Below, piece after piece: positions 40,701-48,008 of a stretch of DNA of 64,000 nt (its first letter is position 1; the number at the start of each line of letters is the position of its first letter). The DNA is from Kordia sp. TARA_039_SRF. GTDB lineage: Bacteria; Bacteroidota; Bacteroidia; Flavobacteriales; Flavobacteriaceae. Location: contig SMNH02000004.1 of NCBI GenBank assembly GCA_006383075.2, forward strand, positions 124,001 to 188,000. Reading direction: 5' to 3'. Position numbers and translations under genes: made by a program. A model generated the notes under the pieces. The model made no database searches. It was not told where the DNA came from and saw nothing but the letters and a program-made list of their open reading frames with translations.

Positions 40701-40939
40701 ACTTCCTTAATTTCTGCGGAAGCATTGTGAAACGGTTCCCAAGTACCGTTTGGGTTTTTATAATCGTTGCCGTCGTATAATTGTACATGCTTAGAAAACT
40801 CTTCTGCAAAACGCATCCAATCTTTTACTTCAAATCCCATAAGTTGTACGTTCTCAGGATTGAGCATAGAAAGATACCGCTCTTGCTGCGTAGTGCCTTC
40901 GCGTGATTTGATTAGTGTATTTTCTGTACAATCGCTCAT
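37700..40939 (-). CDS. eCIS baseplate J/gp6-like protein (PVC11-like) with a charged insertion
   Basis: 1079 residues. The C-terminal ~270 residues carry baseplate J-type features: 'DFYRRVSERLRHKNRAITLWDYEHLVLEEF', 'VYDIYKPKLSQTKLNAIENYINKLN', 'EAKVVSPVYEPVKI' (quoted as pieces of the family pattern), and the end strands 'GSEVIYYIENLDYVDYI'. Residues about 500-585 are an unusual Lys/Arg/Asp/Ala-rich helix ('RDRRLFGRRDKRSKKRTEDE...'), absent from what I know of the family. It forms the baseplate wedge core. The start lies two bases after the stop of the gp25-like gene. The assignment to Pvc11 rests on order and the C-terminal pattern. Confidence 0.8.
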   Translation of the reverse strand: MSDCTENTLIKSREGTTQQERYLSMLNPENVQLMGFEVKDWMRFAEEFSKHVQLYDGNDYKNPNGTWEPFHNASAEIKEVIETYTEGDITPQLALFIAFLKLLNKSKERFNDITQRHLDFYYKEVLQLEKNDEKADHAYIIFELAKNANEQFLSDETLVKAGKDSEGNDIHYQLEDEIVINKAKISAIKNTYAYNDESNWHASEIANSADGEGGEAEDGTTSWLPFGDTDRNLAKKGFSLSAPSLLLSEGVRTITIKADFASVPNNEDLSEFITIEHTGEKEWVALPFSAISKAKTNSNNALEIVIELTEDDEKIANYDAEIHEGKYNTEHPIIRVLFSQEETSLATYDTYKLFADAELQQITITTTGEYAENINVKNDLGKIKTDNPFYPFGTQAKKRANFRISSDEWIGKRISNIEVSLDWKDRPDSFQTHYEQYLQQYVNLQPTETFLEVYNAIKDGTKTGTKLVTGVNGKNRFLVDASYIGATKTRTESVADAVVKDAEAEAEREKALPNPYSDKDKRSSRDRRLFGRRDKRSKKRTEDEMRAMRRQHRDAKEEAKAQARAEAGAKAAEEARRAAATNGLGQQMFDGFSTVTFNNFLPANTTYIPRASDDYVIQLSLQNNFLHDAFPKVYTYHALEKLALPNAAYTPFAENLKVTVTTVEKIGATRNDIQLYHELPFGIDRVTRSNLALMPTPENGGQLYIGIEEAVADQNIQLLCQIEEGSENPDAIETYDKATVTWQYLYNNTWNNLKPSYLLKDQTDDFLRAGLVAFTVPKQYGNNTLFDEDYLWIRATIDKPFDTVSKFTNIHAQAAEVQFVNNDNTLEHLEKGMPAETISKLEDRLATVKKVMQPYASFDGVPKESDLDFYRRVSERLRHKNRAITLWDYEHLVLEEFNYLHKIKCLNHSTSTSFKAAGEVLLVAIPNIIDQNVYDIYKPKLSQTKLNAIENYINKLNTMHVEAKVVSPVYEPVKIMLSARFYEGLDANFYAKKLKDDLAEYLAPWAFDKNQPISFGNALYGSEVIYYIENLDYVDYIKDFKMEHDGDEKDEIIPTDQKSILTSVVPASHTVNAITTVAC

Positions 40940-40941
40940 GA

Positions 40942-41355
40942 TTAAATGTCTGTTGCTTCTGTGATATAGTAAGGGAATACGATGTTTCTCCTTGTGTTAG
41001 TGGCTCTGATTAAATAGTCTATTTTGATTAAAAACTTTCCTTCGAGAAAATTTTGTGTGTCTAGTGCTATTTTGATGACTTCGATGCGTGGCTCGTAAAT
41101 GATAATCGCTTCTTTGATTCTGTTTTTCATGATGGTCATTTGCGTGGCGCTCAAGTTTTCAAAGATTTGATCGGTTAAATCGCATCCAAATTTTGGGCGC
41201 ATCACACGTTCACCTCGTCGTGTCGTGATAATGATTTGCAGACTGCTTTCAATGTCTTCGATGTCTGAAATCATTTTGATTTCTCCTTGATTTTTGAGGA
41301 ATTTCGGTGGAAAATCCCATCCTTTCCCCAAATATGTTGCTATTGTTGAATCCAT
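40942..41355 (-). CDS. GPW/gp25-family baseplate protein (PVC9-like)
   Basis: 137 residues, the normal size. It matches the gp25-like pattern: 'YLGKGWDFPPKF', 'DIEDIESSLQIIITTRRGERVMRPKFGCDL' (including the hallmark T-x-x-GER-x-x-x-P-x-F-G-C), and 'YEPRIEVIKIAL'. gp25 holds sheath and wedge proteins together around the hub. It is four bases downstream of the PAAR gene and two bases upstream of the baseplate J-like gene. Confidence 0.93.
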   Translation of the reverse strand: MDSTIATYLGKGWDFPPKFLKNQGEIKMISDIEDIESSLQIIITTRRGERVMRPKFGCDLTDQIFENLSATQMTIMKNRIKEAIIIYEPRIEVIKIALDTQNFLEGKFLIKIDYLIRATNTRRNIVFPYYITEATDI

Positions 41356-41359
41356 AGTT

Positions 41360-41647
41360 TTATCCGATCATTACTGTTGGTTCTCCTAAAACAATTGTCC
41401 CTCCATGCGCTGTAGAATCGCCCATTCGTGCGGCGGGCATTCCTTCTATCATTACAGTTCCTGAACCTGCTACAATGCTGTCTGGTGGTCCTGTACATAC
41501 ACACATGTCTCCTACTTTTGCGGCTGGCAATCCACCAATAAGTACGGTTGGTGCGCCTGGTGGCAATATTGGTCCGCCTACGTGTGGTACAACTCCTGTA
41601 ACCATTGGACAAACGTGCATATCTGTGATTCTTGCTGCTAGTGGCAT
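41360..41647 (-). CDS. PAAR-domain spike tip protein (PVC10-like)
   Basis: 95 residues covering a whole PAAR domain. It starts MPLAARITDMHVCPM and continues 'GGPILPPGAPTVLIGGLPAAKVGDMCVC', then 'IVAGSGTVMIEGMPAARMGDSTAHGG' (motifs shown in part). The conserved His/Cys residues (H11, C13, C50/C52, H80) are placed to bind the zinc at the sharpened spike tip. It has no effector extension. It lies twelve bases after the VgrG-like gene. A Cys/Arg-rich frame in a different phase overlaps it and is a shadow. Confidence 0.95.
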   Translation of the reverse strand: MPLAARITDMHVCPMVTGVVPHVGGPILPPGAPTVLIGGLPAAKVGDMCVCTGPPDSIVAGSGTVMIEGMPAARMGDSTAHGGTIVLGEPTVMIG

Positions 41648-41659
41648 GTTTTTTCGTTT

Positions 41660-43402
41660 TTAGTTTATTTGTACAATTCCTCCTTTAATGGTGGTGGTTG
41701 CTGAACCTTCTACTGTTGCCGAAACGCCTTCTGCGGTAAATTCTGCGGAAGCGGCCATTGCGATATTGATTCCTTCCATATTGATGTCTCCTGTCGCTTT
41801 CATGTTGATATCACTTCCCGATTCAATCGTGATTCCGTCTGAATTCATGGTAATGATGTTGCTGTTTTCATCTTGAAGCGTTATGACGCCTTCGTCATCG
41901 TCAATGTTGATGATTTTTTCGCCTGGTGTTTCTAGCTTGATGCTTTTGAGTTCGTCATTCATCGTGATTTTGATTTCACTTTTCGTCATGATGACTTTTT
42001 CAAAGTTATCGTCTGAGTATTCTACGGGCGATACGTTGGTGTTGCTAAATAATGAACCTAGTACAATTGCTTGATTGGGATCGTCATTTAGAAAACCTAC
42101 CAAAACTTCATTTCCAATTTCTGGTAAAAAGTGTACGCCGTATTCTTCACCTGCATGCATGGTTAGTACACGCGCCCAAACTCCTTCTTCTTCTGCGCTG
42201 ATGATTGGCAGTTTTACTTGTATTCTGTGTTCTTCTTTTGGATCGCCTTCTAAGGCAGAAACTACTCCAATTTGTAATCCACTGATAGCTGGCAACATTC
42301 CTGAAGCTGGTAATTGACTGACTTCATAGGTTTCTGCAAACCATTCTGGATTCAATCCAAATTCTACCGTAGTAAGCCAATTTCCGTCTGTAATGGTGTG
42401 ATGTACACCTCGCACAAAAACATCTCCGTTGAAACGATCACTCATTCCCGCTAAGGTCAACATTGTTCCTGGCAATATAACTTCAGTGCCTTGTACTTTG
42501 ACGGTTCCGCAGATTTTAGCGAGTTGCTGATACATACTTTTCGATTCTGCCCAAGACGTTAAGATTTCGTCTGGAATGTCTCCTGTATGCGTAAGCGAAA
42601 TACTGTTTCCTCCTGCTGCTTCTGATAAAGCGCCTGAGTCTAAGTTTCCTGCCGTGTTGAGTCCGCTGTTGCTTGCCGTTTTGGTAACTACTTCCTGATT
42701 GGAGTAATTCCACGCAGAAGCTTCAAACGCATCGTATTGATTTCGTGCGTCAATTTCCGCATCAAACGAGAAAACATTGTCACCAAAAGTTGCTGTGAAT
42801 ACACTGCCGCTTAGCGTTGGTTTTTTGATGTTGATTTCGCCATCTTCCACAAAACACAACATGTTATTGATTTGTGCTCTACATTGTACAAAATCCCAAT
42901 CAGTTGCTTGGTATTGCACGATTTCATGATGTGTATGCGACGTTGTTTCCATGCTTCCACTTAGTCCATTTTCCTTGATGATGTCGCTAACCGCATCACT
43001 TTCCGTAGTTTCGTAGAAGATTTTGTTTTTACGCGCTTGCGTCATTTTGAACGCTTCATCTTTGCACTCAATAATCAAATAATTGGTTTTGTTTGTCGAT
43101 TTGATAGCGTGTTTCGTAATGATTCCTTTGAACAAGGTTTTGTCCTCAAACTCGTAGCCACCTTTGATGTGAATTTTTTCTCCTGGCGCAAATGATGGAG
43201 CGTTGCTCGCTTCAAATTCTTGCGTTACGCTGTCGCCATCTACAATTACTAGACTTGCTGTTGGGATGCGATTACAGGTACGTTCAACCGTGATGGTTTT
43301 GATGCCGTACGTTGCGCTCACTTCTTCTTCAGCATCTCCAATGAGTACTGTAAATGTGACTAAGCTTTGTGTATCTGTCGATATGTCGCCAACTAAACTC
43401 AT
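41660..43402 (-). CDS. VgrG-like spike protein (gp27-gp5 fusion, PVC8-like)
   Basis: 580 residues. About 1-370 is the gp27-like hub, with the DUF-like N-terminus 'ISTDTQSLVTFTVLIGDAEEEV', 'APGEKIHIKGGYE' and 'QYQATDWDFVQCRA'. About 375-470 is the gp5 OB fold ('GVVSALEGDPKEEHRIQVKLP', 'VWARVLTMHAGEEYGVHFLPEIGNEVLVGFLNDDPNQAIVLG' pattern). The last ~100 residues form the beta-helix repeats ('DITMNDEL...', 'INMKATGDINMEGINIAM'). There is no C-terminal enzymatic extension. It forms the trimeric central spike capped by the PAAR protein. Its ATG overlaps the stop codon of the LysM gene by four bases (ATGA). Confidence 0.93.
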   Translation of the reverse strand: MSLVGDISTDTQSLVTFTVLIGDAEEEVSATYGIKTITVERTCNRIPTASLVIVDGDSVTQEFEASNAPSFAPGEKIHIKGGYEFEDKTLFKGIITKHAIKSTNKTNYLIIECKDEAFKMTQARKNKIFYETTESDAVSDIIKENGLSGSMETTSHTHHEIVQYQATDWDFVQCRAQINNMLCFVEDGEINIKKPTLSGSVFTATFGDNVFSFDAEIDARNQYDAFEASAWNYSNQEVVTKTASNSGLNTAGNLDSGALSEAAGGNSISLTHTGDIPDEILTSWAESKSMYQQLAKICGTVKVQGTEVILPGTMLTLAGMSDRFNGDVFVRGVHHTITDGNWLTTVEFGLNPEWFAETYEVSQLPASGMLPAISGLQIGVVSALEGDPKEEHRIQVKLPIISAEEEGVWARVLTMHAGEEYGVHFLPEIGNEVLVGFLNDDPNQAIVLGSLFSNTNVSPVEYSDDNFEKVIMTKSEIKITMNDELKSIKLETPGEKIINIDDDEGVITLQDENSNIITMNSDGITIESGSDINMKATGDINMEGINIAMAASAEFTAEGVSATVEGSATTTIKGGIVQIN

Positions 43403-44154
43403 GCGCTTTGCGTTTTGTTTAATGGTGGAAAAAATAATTCCGTTCCAGGTTCTAAGTTTCTAAAATTGAGTAAGTTGTTTACTCTGGCTACTTCTAAGTA
43501 ATATTTTGAATCACCATAGATTCTGTACGTCATTAAAGGCAAGGTATCGCCTTCTTTTACTTGTCGCACGTGCGTTAAATCGGGTGATTGTTTGTTGACC
43601 GATGCTTCTCGGAGTTCGTCTGCTGTGCTGTCTTTACACGTAAGTGTCGCAACCGCTCTTATTGGATAGCCTTTGGTGTTGAATAGTTTGTAATCGATGT
43701 CTAATTTGGTCAAAAAACATTTGAGATTTAACGATCCCCAAGCGACTTCCAACTCATACGGTTTGTGAATATCGCCTTTGTATGTAACGAGTTCTTTGAT
43801 TTTATTGATTTCGTCAACTACATTTTTTTCACTGGCTTCATCATCTTGAAATGGATTGAATCCTGCAATGTCTGCTGCAATACTGTTAAGCGTTTCGGTA
43901 AGGTCTAAGTCTACAATTTCAAAGATTCCTGTAGCATCAAATAGCAGTTTAAAGGTAAAGTCGCCAGGTTTTACTTTGACAAATTTTGGTTTTTTACCGC
44001 TAGAGTTTGCTTCTTGGTCTTGATTGTATTCTACCGTAAACGTTTCTTTGTATCCTTCTGGATTGATTGTAACCGTAATTGGCTCTCCTTGTCTAGCACC
44101 TTTGTCATCCAATTTGTAGATGACCATTTTTTCTAATTCTCCGAGTATGGACAT
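43399..44154 (-). CDS. LysM-domain baseplate protein (PVC7/gp53-like)
   Basis: 251 residues. About 1-185 is the CIS-specific N-terminal domain ('MVIYKLDDKGARQGEPITVTINPEGY' pattern, 'FTFKLLFDATGIF', 'VAWGSLNLKCFLTKLDI'). About 195-245 is a LysM motif ('VKEGDTLPLMTYRIYGDSKYYLEVARVNNL', 'PGTELFFPPL' in part). In T4 gp53 and Pvc7 this LysM fold clamps wedges around the hub and does not bind peptidoglycan. The gene starts two bases after the DUF5908 stop codon and overlaps the spike gene by four bases. Confidence 0.9.
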   Translation of the reverse strand: MSILGELEKMVIYKLDDKGARQGEPITVTINPEGYKETFTVEYNQDQEANSSGKKPKFVKVKPGDFTFKLLFDATGIFEIVDLDLTETLNSIAADIAGFNPFQDDEASEKNVVDEINKIKELVTYKGDIHKPYELEVAWGSLNLKCFLTKLDIDYKLFNTKGYPIRAVATLTCKDSTADELREASVNKQSPDLTHVRQVKEGDTLPLMTYRIYGDSKYYLEVARVNNLLNFRNLEPGTELFFPPLNKTQSA

Positions 44155-44156
44155 GA

Positions 44157-44312
44157 TTAACGTTCTTTTTTGTTAGCAATCACTTTTGAAACAACTGTCA
44201 TGATTTCGTGCGACGTCCAATTGGAGCGTTCTTCCTTTACCAATGACATTTCTTCTTCCTTTTGAGCATTGACATTTACTTTGATACGCAAGTTTTTGAT
44301 TTCGATTCCCAT
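44157..44312 (-). CDS. Small DUF5908-family eCIS protein (PVC6 position)
   Basis: 51 residues from ATG 44312, which is preferred because the family pattern begins MGIEIKNLRIKVNV; an upstream TTG would add ten residues within the spacer. DUF5908 proteins are short, start with a beta strand followed by a charged helix, and are found almost only between the second tube gene and the LysM gene of contractile injection loci, as here. The exact function is unknown. Spacing is four bases from the tube gene and two bases to the LysM gene. Confidence 0.8.
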   Translation of the reverse strand: MGIEIKNLRIKVNVNAQKEEEMSLVKEERSNWTSHEIMTVVSKVIANKKER

Positions 44313-44316
44313 AGTG

Positions 44317-44775
44317 TTATAGTAATAGTTTAAAATAGTCATACTTTAACTCTAAGGTTTCAATAAGTATGCTTTGCGTTTCTGCGTTAAATTCACCCAA
44401 TTCGTATTTGATAGGATAGGCTCCGACCACATTCCATGTTTTGATAGGAATATGATTTTCACTGAGTAAGACAACGATGAGATTTAAGCGTTTGAATTCA
44501 AATTTTTCATACGCGTCTTCACACCATTTTGCTACCGATGACGGAACACTTTTGAGTCCTCTTTTGAGCGTAAGCGTACTGAATTTTAATCCTTTTGGTA
44601 TTTCATGAACAAATCTATTTTCTCCACCTTCTGCGTAACTTTCGGTTTCCACCGTGACACTCAAGCCTGATACAGACTGAAAACTCATGTCCACAGGATT
44701 TGGTAGTAGTCCATTGAAATAGACTACAAAGTGAAAGCCAGAAACTGGATATTTAAAACTGTCAAAAAGTGCCAT
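44317..44775 (-). CDS. eCIS tube-initiator/adaptor protein (PVC5-like, gp19 fold)
   Basis: 152 residues of the phage tail tube (gp19/Hcp-like) fold: 'YPVSGFHFVVYFNG', 'FQSVSGLSVTVETESYAEGGENRFVHEIP' pattern, 'LTLKRGLK', 'WNVVGAYPIKYELGEFNAE'. Two tube paralogues are usual in eCIS: the first polymerises and the second joins the tube to the hub. This one lies nearer the baseplate genes and is the likely adaptor. It follows the main tube gene after eight bases. Confidence 0.9.
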   Translation of the reverse strand: MALFDSFKYPVSGFHFVVYFNGLLPNPVDMSFQSVSGLSVTVETESYAEGGENRFVHEIPKGLKFSTLTLKRGLKSVPSSVAKWCEDAYEKFEFKRLNLIVVLLSENHIPIKTWNVVGAYPIKYELGEFNAETQSILIETLELKYDYFKLLL

Positions 44776-44783
44776 GTGTTGGA

Positions 44784-45215
44784 TTATCCTTCATTAGTGA
44801 TTTCGATACGCTCGTGTGCTAGTGTTAAAGTTTCGATAGCGACTTCGTTGCTTTCTCCTTTTAAGTCTGTAGACTGAATTTTTAACGGCCACGCATTTAA
44901 TACTTTCCAAACTACAACAGGCGCGTGCTCTTCATCTAGCAAACTGATGGTGATGTCGCGACGTTCTGTTTTGTTGAGTTTGTTTGTTTTCATCCAGTCG
45001 AAAAATTCGTTGTCACCTTTAAATACGCCTCTTTTGAGTACGATATCGGTGTATTTTACCATTCCTGGCATGTTAATTTTGCTGTATTCTGGACTTGATC
45101 CTTCACGATATTCTAACTTTTCAACTTCCGCATCGAGACCTGATACTTCTTGAAAACCGATTTTAGTTCCTCCCCATTCTACTTGGAAGTGAAACTTTGG
45201 TAATGGATATGACAT
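44784..45215 (-). CDS. eCIS inner tube protein (PVC1-like, gp19/Hcp fold)
   Basis: 143 residues with the tube signature: 'YPLPKFHFQVEWGGTKIGFQEVSGLDAEVE' pattern, 'YREGSSPEYSKINMPGMVKYTDIVLKRG', 'WKVLNAWPLKIQ', 'NEVAIETLTLAHE' (given in part). It polymerises into the hollow tube that carries the spike and cargo. It lies between the sheath gene (52 bases) and its paralogue (eight bases). Confidence 0.93.
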   Translation of the reverse strand: MSYPLPKFHFQVEWGGTKIGFQEVSGLDAEVEKLEYREGSSPEYSKINMPGMVKYTDIVLKRGVFKGDNEFFDWMKTNKLNKTERRDITISLLDEEHAPVVVWKVLNAWPLKIQSTDLKGESNEVAIETLTLAHERIEITNEG

Positions 45216-45267
45216 AGTTTTATGTTTTTAATGATTTATGATCTTCTTTTACGTTATAAATGGTCAA

Positions 45268-47364
45268 TTATGATTCTTGCATTTTGTGAGAGAACTTCAA
45301 TACAATGAATTCTGCTGGACGCACTACTGCCATTCCAATTTCTACATTCATGATTCCGTTTAAGATATCGTCTGCCGTCATGGTTTGATTGAGTCCAACT
45401 TTTACATAAAAAGCTTCGTCAGCCGTTGCGCCTGCTAATGCGCCTGCTTTCCACTGATTGGTTAAGAAGTTTTCAATCATGGAACGAATACGAACCCATG
45501 TGTTAGCATCGTTTGCTTCAAAGACAAATTGATCACTTGCTTTTTTCACAGATTCTTCTACCATGTTAAAGAAGCGTCTTACTGAAATATAACGCCATTC
45601 GTTGTCGTTTCCTGCCAACGTACGTGCACCCCAAACTAGAATTCCTTTTCCTGTAAATGAACGAATTGCATTTACTGATTTTCCAGCAGTTGTATCTACA
45701 TTTAAACCATCTTGAATGTCGTTTGTTATACGAACTGTAGGTTTTACTACATAGGTAAGTGACACATTTGCAGGTGCTTTCCAAACACCACGAGTACTAT
45801 CAATACGTGCATATACTCCTGCAACAGCACAACTTGGTGGTAATTCCATTGGTAAGTTGTTGATAGCTGTTTTAATCTTATTGTAGGTGGCATTATCTTC
45901 CGCTTCTAAAGATTTTAAACTTCTACCGTGCATAGAACCGTTATTGGTATCTTTTACTATTTCAGTATCAATAGCTGTTTTTAAAGCTGACCAGTTTGTA
46001 ATGATATCATCAAAATCAGTATCAATTCCATCGGCAGGTGATGTTGCATCAAATGCTCCTGCTAAGAAACTTTCAACAACTTCTAGAATGTTAGAGTCAT
46101 TGTCTTCTACAATTCCTTTGATTGTAGCTTCATCACTACCATCATTAATGGCACTTTGTAATGAGTTTGCTAATTTGCTTAATTCCTCATGCTTGTCTTC
46201 GATATTGCCATCGCCTTCAAATAAATCTACCAAAGCATCTATTTGTGTTTGCAGCGTATTTAATTCTCCCACAGATAATTCTCCTTCTAGGGCAGATTTT
46301 GCAGCACTTCCTTCTACTTTTGCTTTATTTTTGAGAATGACTAATTGCTCTAAACCATCCGTTAATTCCCCTATTTTTTCTACTAATTTTGCAGGTCTAG
46401 GTGCATCGAAATTTTTATTGTTGTCGTCTGCGTCTCCAATATTAAAACCTTCATTGGAAGCATCGGAATCATCTTTGTATAAGTAGTCAATAACATCGGC
46501 TAGTTTACCAGAGAATCCGTCAGTAGCAAAAGTTCCTAAGTTTTCTAAGACATCATCTACTTTAACGCTAAAACTTGCATCTATTGAAGTTAAGTTAGCT
46601 GCTATAGTATCTGCTGCACCAGCCGCTTCATGATTATCAATATGTGTAATGATGATTCTTTCTGGATCAATAACATAATTAAGAATAGTTTCTAAGTGTG
46701 GATAATACGCAGCTCCATATTTTGCATAGTCTTTTTCTGAAGTAATTTCAGCTCTTAAATCTGTAATATTTGGATCTACACTGAATGTTCCATCGTATGA
46801 TAAGGTATCAATAATTGTAAAGCGATCCTGCAACTTATTACATTGCGCTAATGCTGCATCGTACAAATCATAAAATTCTGTTTTACTAATACCATCAGCA
46901 CGAGTTGCATCAGGGAATAATAATAACGTTGGCTCATCTACCTTAGCAACTTCATTCAAACCGTCGGTCAATGTTGCCGCTGCTACAACACCACTATAAT
47001 CTCCTACAGAAGTAATGTAACAAGGTCCTCCTCCGTTTGCAAAATACAATTGCATACAATAATACATGATAAATGGCTCTTTACTTTTTGGTTGAGTTAC
47101 CAGTATAGATTGATTGTTATTTGCATCATCTGTTACGGTTACTTCAATTGTAGTTTCTGGTTTTGCTCCTCCGAAGAAACGTTCATATTCTAATAACGAC
47201 GTGATTCGAGTTGGAATCATACTCAAGTCTCCATCCAATTTATTGGTCGCTTTTTCTGTGTATCCAATAAATGCAGGAATAGCCGTTTCAACTTGCGCTA
47301 CGGAAGGTGGAAATTTTACAATTTCCTCTACGTAAACTCCTGGTGTTTTTAATGTACTAGGCAT
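45268..47364 (-). CDS. eCIS contractile sheath protein with a large central insertion
   Basis: 698 residues. The N-terminus 'TPGVYVEEIVKFPPSVAQVETAIPAFIGYT' pattern and the C-terminal half ('AVAGVYARIDSTRGVWKAPAN', 'VNAIRSFTGKGILVWGARTLAG', 'YISVRRFFNMVEESVKKA', final 'AEFIVLKFSHKMQES', in part) are classical sheath regions. Between them about residues 250-500 are acidic, helical and low in similarity to sheath cores I know; this is probably a surface-exposed insertion. Only one sheath gene is present, while PVC and Afp loci carry three. The sheath contracts to drive the tube outward. Confidence 0.92.
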   Translation of the reverse strand: MPSTLKTPGVYVEEIVKFPPSVAQVETAIPAFIGYTEKATNKLDGDLSMIPTRITSLLEYERFFGGAKPETTIEVTVTDDANNNQSILVTQPKSKEPFIMYYCMQLYFANGGGPCYITSVGDYSGVVAAATLTDGLNEVAKVDEPTLLLFPDATRADGISKTEFYDLYDAALAQCNKLQDRFTIIDTLSYDGTFSVDPNITDLRAEITSEKDYAKYGAAYYPHLETILNYVIDPERIIITHIDNHEAAGAADTIAANLTSIDASFSVKVDDVLENLGTFATDGFSGKLADVIDYLYKDDSDASNEGFNIGDADDNNKNFDAPRPAKLVEKIGELTDGLEQLVILKNKAKVEGSAAKSALEGELSVGELNTLQTQIDALVDLFEGDGNIEDKHEELSKLANSLQSAINDGSDEATIKGIVEDNDSNILEVVESFLAGAFDATSPADGIDTDFDDIITNWSALKTAIDTEIVKDTNNGSMHGRSLKSLEAEDNATYNKIKTAINNLPMELPPSCAVAGVYARIDSTRGVWKAPANVSLTYVVKPTVRITNDIQDGLNVDTTAGKSVNAIRSFTGKGILVWGARTLAGNDNEWRYISVRRFFNMVEESVKKASDQFVFEANDANTWVRIRSMIENFLTNQWKAGALAGATADEAFYVKVGLNQTMTADDILNGIMNVEIGMAVVRPAEFIVLKFSHKMQES

Positions 47365-47453
47365 AATATTTATGATTTAAAGTTTTGTTAGTATTTGATT
47401 CATTTTTTTGGTGCTACTTCTTGACGAAGTTTGTTTTCTATTTTTGGTTTGTA

Positions 47454-48008
47454 TTATGGATTTAGATTGACTTCAAATGTTAGTGATGCTGGCGTGGCAA
47501 TGTTTGCTTCTTGTATGTTGAGTTGCATGATAGCATCAGGTTTTGTCCGCTGTTTTACAACAGTGTTTTCTGTGATGGTTCCTTCCAAATCGGAGGCACT
47601 GTACACTACAAAATCCGTAAGTGCTAAATTGTCCCAGTCTGTATCTGTTTTATAAGTTTTATCTGCTACAGCGTAAAATTCCAAATCAATATCTACGACT
47701 TCAGGCAACCAATTTGAGTATATTGGATCAGGTGACGCTGATGCGTAGCCAACAATTCGTTGATCTGTGACTTCTTCTTCTCCAATTAAAACGACTTCAT
47801 CAACAGTTTGTGCTACAAATTCTTCCTGCTTTTTGTAAAGCACTACAAATCCTTCTGGAATCATTTTTACGAGCAGTTTGTGTTTTTCAATGAGCGTTTT
47901 GGTAGCATCACTTGGATAAATTTTCACATGATTTTGTGCTTCTAGCTCGCTTTCGTGAACCAATTTTACCGTTGTTAATGGCGTGTATGTGAAACTGAAT
48001 CTACTCAT
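47454..48008 (-). CDS. Unknown eCIS-operon protein between cap and sheath genes
   Basis: 184 residues from ATG 48008, chosen because this codon overlaps the stop of the DUF4255 gene (ATGAGTAG), a usual coupling in this operon. The protein starts MSRFSFTYTPLTTVKLVHE, is acidic and beta-rich, and has no signal peptide or membrane segment. A segment near the end reads 'VVYSASDLEGTITENTVVKQ'. I do not recognise the family. Its place between the cap and sheath genes suggests a structural or assembly part of the particle, possibly at the distal end; this is inference. Confidence 0.75.
   Translation of the reverse strand: MSRFSFTYTPLTTVKLVHESELEAQNHVKIYPSDATKTLIEKHKLLVKMIPEGFVVLYKKQEEFVAQTVDEVVLIGEEEVTDQRIVGYASASPDPIYSNWLPEVVDIDLEFYAVADKTYKTDTDWDNLALTDFVVYSASDLEGTITENTVVKQRTKPDAIMQLNIQEANIATPASLTFEVNLNP

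Noticed and set aside
41340-41612. Arg/Thr-rich 90-aa minus-strand frame overlapping the PAAR gene
   Set aside because: Another reading phase of the PAAR gene; the PAAR frame has a full domain with conserved His/Cys residues.
45887-46486. 199-aa plus-strand open frame
   Set aside because: Antisense to the sheath insertion; low-complexity Ser/Leu composition is a by-product of the acidic helices on the other strand.
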